From positions 1 through 11,755 of the forward strand of contig CBFGRV010000082.1 of NCBI GenBank assembly GCA_965651265.1: a stretch of 11,755 nt of DNA. Reading direction: 5' to 3'. Origin of the DNA: CBFGRV01 sp965651265 (lineage in GTDB: Bacteria; Bacteroidota; Rhodothermia; Rhodothermales; VXPQ01). The position numbers and the translations under genes are program-made. The notes beneath the pieces were generated by a model. It was not told where the DNA came from. It did not search any database and saw nothing but the letters and a program-made list of their open reading frames with translations. Positions within the stretch are counted from its first letter, which is position 1, and each line of letters opens with the position of its first letter. Of the stretch, positions 5,034-11,755 are shown piece after piece.

Positions 5034-8000
5034 TCATTTCGCCACGACGAGCTGCCGCATCTCTGAGTATCGCCCGGCATCGAGCCGGTAGAAGTACACG
5101 CCGCTCGGAAGATGCCCAGCATCGAACCGCACGTCGTGCGTACCGGCCGGTCGCGCGCCGTCCACCAGAACGGCGACCTCGCGCCCGAGCAGATCGTACA
5201 GGGCCAGCCGAACGCGGGATGTCTCCGGGAGCGCGTAGCGAATCGTGGTCTGTGGGTTGAAGGGGTTGGGATAGTTCTGATGGAGGGCAAGGGCCGTTGG
5301 CAGTTCGCCCGGGTCCACGTCGTCACCCTCCTCCACGTCCTCGACCGACGTAAACACGTTGCCGAACTCATAGGCGCCCATGTCCACGATGTCGCCGATG
5401 AGGCGCACGCCGCCGTTCAGATCCGTGTCGATCCCGAGGGCCAGGGTGTTGCTGCCGGCATCGATGGCCGGCGAACCCTCGCGCAGGCGCAGGTCGAAGT
5501 CCGGGTCCGATTCAAAGCCGCCCGTATGCGCGGCCCGGCCGGCATTCCCGCCCTTCGACGACGGAGCAGAGAACTCCACGCCCGCTACGAATTGCGGATC
5601 CGCGTCGATGTTGTTGCCCAGATCGATTCCCACCAACGAACCCCAGCCGGCTCCGCTTCCTCCTGAATGGGCCACAAGGCTGGAGATAATGGAGGTCGTC
5701 GCATCTCCTGCGTTGAAAACGGACGCGGATGCCGAACCCGTGACTCCATCGACCCTGTTGTTCCAGATAATCACGTTGGCCAGCTCGGTGTTGCCCATGT
5801 CTTCGTTGTAGATCGCCCCGCCGCCTTCCCACGCCGTGTTGCCGCTAAAGGTGCTGTTCGTCACGCGGGGGCGGGCATCTCGATTGTACAGCGCGCCGCC
5901 CATCCGCGCGTAATTCTGGGCGAAAAGCGAATTGGTCACCACGGGCTCGCTGAGCAACGTCGCCATCGCCCCGCCAAACGTATCGGCAATGTTGTCGACG
6001 AACACGGCACGATCCATCGTTGGAGCGCTGTTCTCGATCAATACGCCGCCGCCGTGTATGGCAGAGTTCCCCTCAAAGAGAACATCCGACAGGACGGCAG
6101 AGCTCTCGCCCGCGAAGGCGGCACCCCCGCCGGAGAGGGCTTGATTAAATAGGAACTCCGTCTGCTCGATCGTCGGTGCTCCGGTGGCATAATGGAGGAG
6201 ACCGCCTCCCGCTTGCTCGGCTTGATTGCTCTCGAAGGTAACGCCGCGAAGCCAGGGTGCACCGTTCTCGATGGCGAGGCCCGCGCCCGCCTCCGTGGCG
6301 TTATTGAAGGCGAACAGTACGCTGTCCAGCACGGGATTGCCTCCTGAAGTTCGCATTCCACCTCCCCGAACGGCCGTATTGTTCACGAACCTGACGTTTT
6401 CGAGCACTGCGTTGTTAGAGCTCTGCATCCCGCCGCCAAACTTACCCGCGGTGTTCTCCTCGAAGCGAACGTCCATCAATTGGATCGGGGAGGACGTCAC
6501 CATGCCACCGCCGTTGAACTCTGCGACGTTTCGGACGAACGTGACGGCGGAAAGAGTGGATTCGTCAAGTGACGTATGGAATATCCCGCCGCCCTCGCGT
6601 GCTTCATTTCCGGTGAATGTCGACTCCGAAATGGTGAACGTCGAACCGGCGCCATTAATGGCTCCCCCGAAAACCGCGGCCGTGTTACCGCTGAAGTCAA
6701 CGTCCAGGAGTACCGCCGCGCTACCGGAGAAATTGGCCAGCCCGCCGCCATCTTTTGCATAGTTCTGGCTGATTGTGACGCTCACCAGGCTAGGCGCACT
6801 CTCCTCCGCGCTATACATGGCGCCTCCCGCCGAGACGGCCTCGTTTCGGATAAACGTCACTTCCTTGAGCGAAGGGGCGCTCGCGACATTGGCCATCCCT
6901 CCGCCCCGCAGCGAAGCACGGTTCTCGCGAAATAGGCTTTCCTCGATAGTGGGCCCGCTTTGCTCATTGACCATTCCGCCGCCCTCCTCGGCGGTGTTTT
7001 CAAGAAATTGAACGCCCGTCATCACCGGCACGCTCGTCGCGTTGTAGACGCCGCCGCCCCGCTTCGCCATGTTGGCCGTGAAAATCACGGCATCGAGTTC
7101 GGGCGCAGAATCCCCGGCGTTGAACATCCCGCCGCCGTCTTCCGTCGCTTCGTTCGCCGTGAATGCAACCCCCATCAGAGGGGGCGAGCTCGCAACGTTG
7201 GTCATGCCTCCGCCATGCATGGCCGTGTTGCCCTCGAACGTGCAGCCGGTCAGCGACGGAGAGGATTGCTGGTTATACATTCCGCCACCGCTGCCGCCCG
7301 CCGCCGTGTTCTCGAAAAAGCGCACATCCTCGAGCGTGCCGGCATCGAGCAGGTCCTCCGTCGCCATCCCCGCCCCAACCAGCGCTGAGTTGGTCGAGAA
7401 CTCCGTGCCGCTAACCGCGACGCTCCCCATCCTCACGTCGAGACCACCCCCCACGATGCCGGCTTCATTCAAGCGAACATCCCCATCCTCGAGCCTGACA
7501 TCCGCATTCATCGATGCGATGCCGCCGCCCCGTTCGTTCGCGCCATTCCGGATCACCGCGACGTTGATCAGGTGCACTTCCATGTTCTCCGCATAGATTG
7601 CTCCCCCTTCCTCGCTCGCGAAATTGTTCTGGAGCTCAACATCGCGGAGCGTCAACGTGCCTCCATCGGCATAGATACCGCCGCCCCGCGCATCCGCACC
7701 CGATGCGCCGTCTGCCCGGCCGAAACGGATCAGGACGGCTTCGATCACTACGTCCGGCTCACCTACGATGGTGATCACCCGCCGGTCGCTCTCGTCCGAG
7801 GTAACGAACGCCTGAATCGTCGTGCCCCCGGAGGCGCCTGCTCCCTGCACGTGAACGGACTTGTCGATGATCACGGATTCGGTAAACGTGCCCTCCCCGA
7901 TGCGGATCGAGTCGCCGGCCGAGGCCGCGGAGATGGCCCGCGCGATCGTCGCGCACGGCGCCCCCGGGTCCACGCACGTATTCGTTCCGCCGCCGTCGTC

Positions 8001-8120
8001 GCCGGCCGCGGCCACGAAGCGCACGGCCTGCGCGCGCGCAGACGAGGTGATGGAGGCGCTCAACATCGTGCCGATGATCGCACCGATGCCCAGAATGAGG
8101 CGCGGATACCTTCTCATCAT
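5034..8120 (-). CDS. Secreted beta-helix protein with ~25 GGG coils and T9SS sorting domain
   Basis: The product has 1028 residues. Residues 1-32 form a signal peptide (MMRRYPRL, hydrophobic core, cleavage after SARAQA). Residues ~33-143 have the CVDPGAPCATI...GDSI form that often opens parallel beta-helix surface proteins. From ~144 to ~795 come about 25 coils of 24-29 residues, each with a GGG/GGA-(M/I/L) start, a variable strand and an F-x-x-N-x-A turn, like chlamydial Pmp repeats. Residues ~835-918 (DADPQF, GSPAIDAG, DMGAYEFG) match the choice-of-anchor Q region. Residues ~944-1028 are a type IX sorting domain (NYPNPFNP, YDLLGREV, LPSGVYFYRL). It should pass the inner membrane by Sec and be released or anchored at the surface by T9SS; adhesion or carbohydrate contact is possible, but no enzyme motif is seen. 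ATGs stand at 8118-8120 and 8115-8117, with GAAGG (8125-8129) before them. The gene is convergent with nrdJ (72-bp gap, no clear terminator). Confidence 0.9.
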   Translation of the reverse strand: MMRRYPRLILGIGAIIGTMLSASITSSARAQAVRFVAAAGDDGGGTNTCVDPGAPCATIARAISAASAGDSIRIGEGTFTESVIIDKSVHVQGAGASGGTTIQAFVTSDESDRRVITIVGEPDVVIEAVLIRFGRADGASGADARGGGIYADGGTLTLRDVELQNNFASEEGGAIYAENMEVHLINVAVIRNGANERGGGIASMNADVRLEDGDVRLNEAGIVGGGLDVRMGSVAVSGTEFSTNSALVGAGMATEDLLDAGTLEDVRFFENTAAGGSGGGMYNQQSSPSLTGCTFEGNTAMHGGGMTNVASSPPLMGVAFTANEATEDGGGMFNAGDSAPELDAVIFTANMAKRGGGVYNATSVPVMTGVQFLENTAEEGGGMVNEQSGPTIEESLFRENRASLRGGGMANVASAPSLKEVTFIRNEAVSAGGAMYSAEESAPSLVSVTISQNYAKDGGGLANFSGSAAVLLDVDFSGNTAAVFGGAINGAGSTFTISESTFTGNEAREGGGIFHTSLDESTLSAVTFVRNVAEFNGGGMVTSSPIQLMDVRFEENTAGKFGGGMQSSNNAVLENVRFVNNTAVRGGGMRTSGGNPVLDSVLFAFNNATEAGAGLAIENGAPWLRGVTFESNQAEQAGGGLLHYATGAPTIEQTEFLFNQALSGGGAAFAGESSAVLSDVLFEGNSAIHGGGVLIENSAPTMDRAVFVDNIADTFGGAMATLLSEPVVTNSLFAQNYARMGGALYNRDARPRVTNSTFSGNTAWEGGGAIYNEDMGNTELANVIIWNNRVDGVTGSASASVFNAGDATTSIISSLVAHSGGSGAGWGSLVGIDLGNNIDADPQFVAGVEFSAPSSKGGNAGRAAHTGGFESDPDFDLRLREGSPAIDAGSNTLALGIDTDLNGGVRLIGDIVDMGAYEFGNVFTSVEDVEEGDDVDPGELPTALALHQNYPNPFNPQTTIRYALPETSRVRLALYDLLGREVAVLVDGARPAGTHDVRFDAGHLPSGVYFYRLDAGRYSEMRQLVVAK

Positions 8121-8302
8121 GACGCCTTCAGGATGGTACCAGGGTGGTCCAATCCGACAATATTCATCTCTACCATAGGCCGAATCGCGCGCGGACGGAT
8201 CATGCGGCGGGCACTTTTCTCGCCGCCCCAGTCCTTGTGCCGCGCGGTCTCCGCCGAGAATTCCGTACCTTTGGATAGCGCCCACGGCCGACCATCCGAC
8301 CC
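8121..8302. other. Divergent promoter region between surface protein and kinase
   Basis: This 182-bp gap separates the leftward surface-protein gene from the rightward kinase gene and should carry both promoters. A -7 element for the kinase is listed separately. For the leftward gene, a slightly AT-rich patch (8157-8176) lies at a suitable distance, but no clear element matches the consensus. The open minus-strand frame continues through the gap into the kinase gene only because stop codons are rare at this GC content. Confidence 0.5.
8266..8273 (+). promoter_or_regulatory. Bacteroidota -7 element (TAnnTTTG) before the kinase gene
   Basis: TACCTTTG matches TAnnTTTG at every defined position and ends 29 nt before the kinase ATG, giving a short leader. 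No TTTG is found at the usual -33 distance; the nearest TTG (8235-8237) is 28 nt upstream of the element, which is too far. It is therefore a one-element match in a plausible place, and the promoter may need an activator. Confidence 0.45.
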
Positions 8303-11029
8303 ATGACCCCCGAACGCTGGCGCCGGATCGAATCGCTGTTTCACGAGGCGGCTGACCTGCCGGCCGATCGGCGCGCGTCGTATATCGAAGAGGAGTGTCG
8401 GGGGGATGCGGAGCTGGCCCGGAACGTCGAAGTGCTGCTCGCGGCCGACGCCGACCCCGCGGCGCTGCTTGAGTCCGCTGCCGACCGCTCCGCACTGTTC
8501 GAGTCCGTTGCTGCCCCACTGCTCGAGCGTGCGGACCGCGAACCCAATCGTCCGCACGATCCGGCGGCGCCGGCGCGCGTCGGGCCCTACCGCATCCTCG
8601 AGGAGATCGGCCGAGGCGGGATGGGCACCGTCTACCTGGCCGAGCGCGCCGACGGCCTCTACGAGCGGCGCGTCGCATTGAAGCTGGTGAAGCGCGGGAT
8701 GGACACCGACCAGATCCTCCGTCGCTTCCGGCAGGAGCGGAAGATTCTGGCGCGGCTCGAGCACCCGAACATCGCGCGGTTCTACGATGGCGGCGTCTCG
8801 GAAGAGGGGCGGCCCTACCTCGTGATGGAGTACGTCGAGGGCCGTCCGATCGACGCGTACTGCGACGCGCACCGCCTCGGCATCGACCAGCGCCTCGCGC
8901 TGTTTCGCACGGCCTGCGAGGCCGTCCAACATGCGCACCGCCACCTCATCGTGCACCGGGACCTCAAGCCGAGCAACATCCTGGTGAACGCGGCCGGGCA
9001 CGTCAAGCTGCTGGACTTCGGGATCGCGAAGCTCTTGACGCCCGATCTCGACGAATCCGTGCCCGTCACGCAGTCGGGCGTGCGCGTGCTGACGCCCGCC
9101 TACGCCAGTCCCGAGCAGCTGCGGGGCGAACCGGTCACCACGGCGAGCGACGTGTACGGCGTGGGGGTCGTCCTCTACGAGCTGCTCGTCGGGCGGCGGC
9201 CCTTCGAAAGCCGGCCCGAATCCGGCCCGCAGCCGGGCGACCGCGAGCCGACCCGGCCCAGCACGGCCGTCACGCGCGCCGTCATCCGCAAACGCGCTGA
9301 CGGCACGACCGAATCCCTCGAGCCCGATGAGATCGGCCGCCTCCGCGGCACTACACCGCTGCGCCTCCGGCGCCGGCTGCGCGGCGATCTCGACACCATC
9401 CTCCTTCGGGCCCTCCATCCCGAAGCCGACCGCCGCTACCCATCGGCCGAGGCGCTGGCGCACGACATCGAGCGGCATCTTTCCGGCCTGCCCGTCACCG
9501 CGCGGCGCGATTCGGCCATCTACCGGATGGGCAAATTCGCCCGCCGCCACGCCGCGGCCGTCGCCGCTGCCGCCCTCGTCGTGGTGCTCGGCATCGTCTA
9601 TGCCGCCACCATCACGGTGCAATCCCGCCGCATCGCCGCCGAGCGCGACAAGGCCCACGAGGTCACCGCCTTCCTCGAGAGCCTCTTCGACGCAGCCGAT
9701 CCGTTCTCCGGCACCGACGAGCGCATCGATACGCTGCGTGTGCGCGCCTTCATCGAGCGCGGCCGCCTGCGCCTTCAGGACGAGCTCGACGGACAGCCCG
9801 CCGTACGGGCCCAGATGCTTGGCGTCCTCGGTAACGCGTACCGCCGGATGGGGCTGTATGAGGATGCAGAGCCGCTCCTCGCGCAGGCGCTCGCGATCCG
9901 GCAGGAGCTCTACGGACGCGAGCACGTCGACCTCGCCGCCAGCCTCTTCGACCTCGCGGAAGCCCAGGCGAACATGGGTGATTTCGAGGCAGCGGAGAGG
10001 ATGCACCGCGAGGCCCTCGACATGCGACGCTACGTACTCGGCGGCCGCCATCCCGACGTGGCGAGCAGCCTCCGCTCTCTCGCGTGGGTCGTCAAAGAGC
10101 AAGGCCGGCCCGACGAAGCCGTGCGGCACCTGCAGGATGCGCTCTCCATCGCCCGGCCCTATCCGCAGGATCTCGCCGCGACGCTGAGCCTCCTCGGCGG
10201 CACGCTCACCGACATGGGCCGCTACGACGAAGCCGAACCCTTCCTGCGCGAATCCGTCGACCTCCGCCGGCAGATCTACCGGCGGGAGCATCCGAGCGTG
10301 GCCGTCGGCCTCAACAACCTGGCGATGCTCCTGCGCGATGCCGGGCGCGCCGACGAGGCCGAAGCCGCCCTCCGCGAGGCCCTCGCCATCAACCGGGCCA
10401 CCCTTGGGGAGGCGCATCCCCACGTGGCCGATAATCTGAATCTCCTCGGCTCCGTGCTCCGGCAGAAGGGCGATATCGAGGCCGCCGAAGAGGTGCTGCG
10501 CGAGGCCGTCGCCCTCAGCCGCGCCATCTACGGCGACGACCATCCTACCGTCTCCATCAAGCTGGATACCTATGCCTCGCTGCTCCGGGACAAGGGCGAT
10601 CTGGACGGCGCGGAGCGCAGCCAGCGGGAGGCCATCGCCATCGCCCGCGCGGCCTTCGGCGACGAGCACTTCTCCGTGGCCGTGACCACCTCCAAGCTAG
10701 CCGGCATCCTGCACGAGAAGGGGGAGTTGCAGGACGCGGCCGAGCTCTTCGATGCGTCCCTCGGTCGAATGCGTCGCCTTCTGGGCGACGATCACATCTA
10801 CACGGCCACCACCGCCACGGCCTACGCGGCCGCGCTCCAGGACCTCGGCCGCTTCGACGAGGCCGAGATCCTCCTCCTGGAAAGCTATCAGAATTTGCGG
10901 TCCACGCAGGGCGAGTCGGGCCGATACACCCAGCAGACGCTCCGGCGCCTGGTCTCGCTCTACGAGGCGTGGCAGAAACCCGAGAACGCGGCCGGCTACC
11001 GGCCCCTGATCGCCGAAGCCTCAGGCTAG
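8303..11029 (+). CDS. Membrane Ser/Thr protein kinase with C-terminal TPR array
   Basis: The product has 908 residues. Residues 1-75 form the helical head common in such kinases (RWRRIESLFHEA, then LARNVEVLLAAD). The Hanks-type kinase domain runs from ~93 (YRILEEIG). It has the glycine loop GRGGMG 103-108, Lys127, helix-C Glu145, HRDLKPSN 218-225 with catalytic Asp220, DFG 238-240 and SPE 269-271, so it should be active. The domain carries an insert after RRPF and ends near 400. One membrane helix follows at ~417-439. About nine TPRs of ~42 residues then run from ~502 to ~880, each with L-x-x-G-x-x-x-E-A and a following (E/D)H(P) turn, as in kinesin-light-chain TPRs. With one membrane span and a cytoplasmic kinase, the TPRs should face the periplasm. 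No Shine-Dalgarno is seen. The ECF sigma gene follows 30 bp later, probably in the same operon, so the sigma factor or its regulator is a likely substrate. Confidence 0.93.
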   Translation: MTPERWRRIESLFHEAADLPADRRASYIEEECRGDAELARNVEVLLAADADPAALLESAADRSALFESVAAPLLERADREPNRPHDPAAPARVGPYRILEEIGRGGMGTVYLAERADGLYERRVALKLVKRGMDTDQILRRFRQERKILARLEHPNIARFYDGGVSEEGRPYLVMEYVEGRPIDAYCDAHRLGIDQRLALFRTACEAVQHAHRHLIVHRDLKPSNILVNAAGHVKLLDFGIAKLLTPDLDESVPVTQSGVRVLTPAYASPEQLRGEPVTTASDVYGVGVVLYELLVGRRPFESRPESGPQPGDREPTRPSTAVTRAVIRKRADGTTESLEPDEIGRLRGTTPLRLRRRLRGDLDTILLRALHPEADRRYPSAEALAHDIERHLSGLPVTARRDSAIYRMGKFARRHAAAVAAAALVVVLGIVYAATITVQSRRIAAERDKAHEVTAFLESLFDAADPFSGTDERIDTLRVRAFIERGRLRLQDELDGQPAVRAQMLGVLGNAYRRMGLYEDAEPLLAQALAIRQELYGREHVDLAASLFDLAEAQANMGDFEAAERMHREALDMRRYVLGGRHPDVASSLRSLAWVVKEQGRPDEAVRHLQDALSIARPYPQDLAATLSLLGGTLTDMGRYDEAEPFLRESVDLRRQIYRREHPSVAVGLNNLAMLLRDAGRADEAEAALREALAINRATLGEAHPHVADNLNLLGSVLRQKGDIEAAEEVLREAVALSRAIYGDDHPTVSIKLDTYASLLRDKGDLDGAERSQREAIAIARAAFGDEHFSVAVTTSKLAGILHEKGELQDAAELFDASLGRMRRLLGDDHIYTATTATAYAAALQDLGRFDEAEILLLESYQNLRSTQGESGRYTQQTLRRLVSLYEAWQKPENAAGYRPLIAEASG

Positions 11030-11059
11030 CGAGCGGATGATCGCGTATTTTGTCGACCC

Positions 11060-11686
11060 ATGAGTTCATCCGCAAACAGGGGCGGTTCATCGGCGGATTC
11101 GCCCAATCCCTCCGCGAACGAAGGAAGCCCTTCCCTCAACGCGCCCATCCCCGCACTCCTGCGCGCGGCGCGACGCGGCGACGAACAGGCCTTCGACGAC
11201 CTCTACGGCTACGTCTACGACGAGCTCCGCCGCCTGGCCCGCGTGGTGCGCGGGGGAAGGGCGGGGGAGACGCTCAACACCACGGCCCTCGTGCACGAAG
11301 CCTATCTACATCTTCTTCCGTCCGCCGATCACTCCTGGCAGGACAAAGCCCACTTCCTCCGGGTCGCCGCGCGCGCCATGCGGCAGGTGCTCGTCCACGA
11401 GGCACGTCATCGTCGAGCGCAGAAGCGCGGCGGTGACGCCCTGCACGTTACCCTCCACGACGTCGAACACACGAAGCCCATCACCATCGACGAGATGCTC
11501 ACGCTCGAGGACGCCCTCGCCCGCCTCGACGAGGTCGATCCTCGCAAGGCCCGCGTCGTCGAATGCCGCTTCTTCGTCGGGATGAGCGTCGAGGAAACCG
11601 CGGAAGTGCTCGGCGTCGGCTCGGCTACCGTCAAGCGCGATTGGCGCATGGCCCGCGCCTTCCTGACCCAAGCCCTACGGGAGTGA
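11060..11686 (+). CDS. ECF-family RNA polymerase sigma factor (TIGR02999 type)
   Basis: The product has 208 residues. After a Ser/Asn/Pro-rich head (1-29), region 2 begins at IPALLRAARRGDEQAFDDLY (30-49) and includes the family-typical NTTALVHEAYLHL (73-85). Region 4 near the C-terminus has the helix-turn-helix MSVEETAEVLGVGSATVKRDWRMARAFL. There is no anti-sigma gene in view. Members of this group often lie beside Hanks-type kinases in Acidobacteria, Planctomycetes and Rhodothermota. In Vibrio parahaemolyticus an ECF factor (EcfP) is activated by phosphorylation by its kinase (PknT). The same logic is inferred here from gene order only. Several Ser/Thr residues (head region, Thr71, Thr74, Thr75) are candidate targets but unproven. 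TATTTTG lies at 11046-11052, 7 nt before the ATG; a separate, nearly leaderless transcript cannot be excluded. Confidence 0.93.
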   Translation: MSSSANRGGSSADSPNPSANEGSPSLNAPIPALLRAARRGDEQAFDDLYGYVYDELRRLARVVRGGRAGETLNTTALVHEAYLHLLPSADHSWQDKAHFLRVAARAMRQVLVHEARHRRAQKRGGDALHVTLHDVEHTKPITIDEMLTLEDALARLDEVDPRKARVVECRFFVGMSVEETAEVLGVGSATVKRDWRMARAFLTQALRE

Positions 11687-11700
11687 GCGTACGAGGTGTA

Positions 11701-11755
11701 TGGCACGGCTGCGGGCATCTGGCGCGGTTGCAGGCATCTGGCACGGTTGCGGGCA
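11701..11755. repeat. 19-bp tandem repeats at the window end
   Basis: Units at 11701-11719, 11720-11738 and 11739-11755 (cut by the window edge) share TGGC(A/G)CGG(C/T)TGC(G/A)GGCATC. They start 15 bp after the sigma-factor stop. The array probably continues beyond the window. There is no hairpin with T-run, so it does not look like a terminator. Function is unknown; it differs from the repeats at 1-77 and 1662-1733 in length and sequence. Confidence 0.75.

Noticed and set aside
8121..8678. N-terminal extension of the surface protein up to 8678
   Set aside because: The added ~186 residues are Arg/Pro-rich, overlap the kinase gene, and would place a clear signal peptide in the middle of the protein. 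The start at 8120 is better.
8117..10669. An 850-residue open frame on the minus strand opposite the kinase gene
   Set aside because: The same codon-bias effect applies; the plus strand has all kinase motifs and the TPR periodicity, which this frame merely mirrors.

Overview
The window is GC-rich bacterial chromosome. It most resembles a member of the Rhodothermota (Rhodothermales/Salinibacter relatives, in the wider Bacteroidota group). Four things point there: a C-terminal type IX secretion (T9SS) sorting domain of the 'NYPNPFNP...YDLLGREV' kind, TAnnTTTG-like promoter elements, starts that mostly lack a Shine-Dalgarno sequence, and a TPR serine/threonine kinase beside a TIGR02999-type ECF sigma factor. 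The assignment is an inference from these traits; there is no rRNA or other marker gene.

Layout. 1-77: three imperfect ~26-bp tandem repeats. 91-624 (-): an uncharacterised protein with a possible dsRBD-like core and an acidic tail. 782-1036 (+): a divergent 84-residue protein that is 61% Asp+Glu. 1037-1754: a ~720-bp non-coding stretch with an intrinsic terminator, a cluster of DnaA-box-like sequences, a 12-bp palindrome, a perfect 10-bp dyad followed by a T-run, and 24-bp tandem repeats running up to a GGAGG ribosome site. 1755-4961 (+): nrdJ, a B12-dependent class II ribonucleotide reductase. 5034-8120 (-): a secreted beta-helix protein with about 25 GGG-type coils and a T9SS tail. 8303-11029 (+): a membrane-anchored Ser/Thr kinase with C-terminal TPRs, followed 30 bp later by an ECF sigma factor (11060-11686). 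11701-11755: 19-bp tandem repeats that run off the window end.

How the parts may fit together. nrdJ supplies deoxynucleotides, and the DnaA-box-like cluster ahead of it could be a replication origin or a DnaA-responsive control region. The kinase and sigma factor look like one signalling unit: a TPR array predicted outside the cytoplasmic membrane, a cytoplasmic kinase, and a transcription factor as likely output. The surface protein is divergent from that unit and is a possible target or co-regulated partner. No mobile element, CRISPR array, tRNA or rRNA was seen. The least explained parts are the 1.2-1.75 kb intergenic region and the two acidic proteins to its left; the rest belongs to recognisable families.
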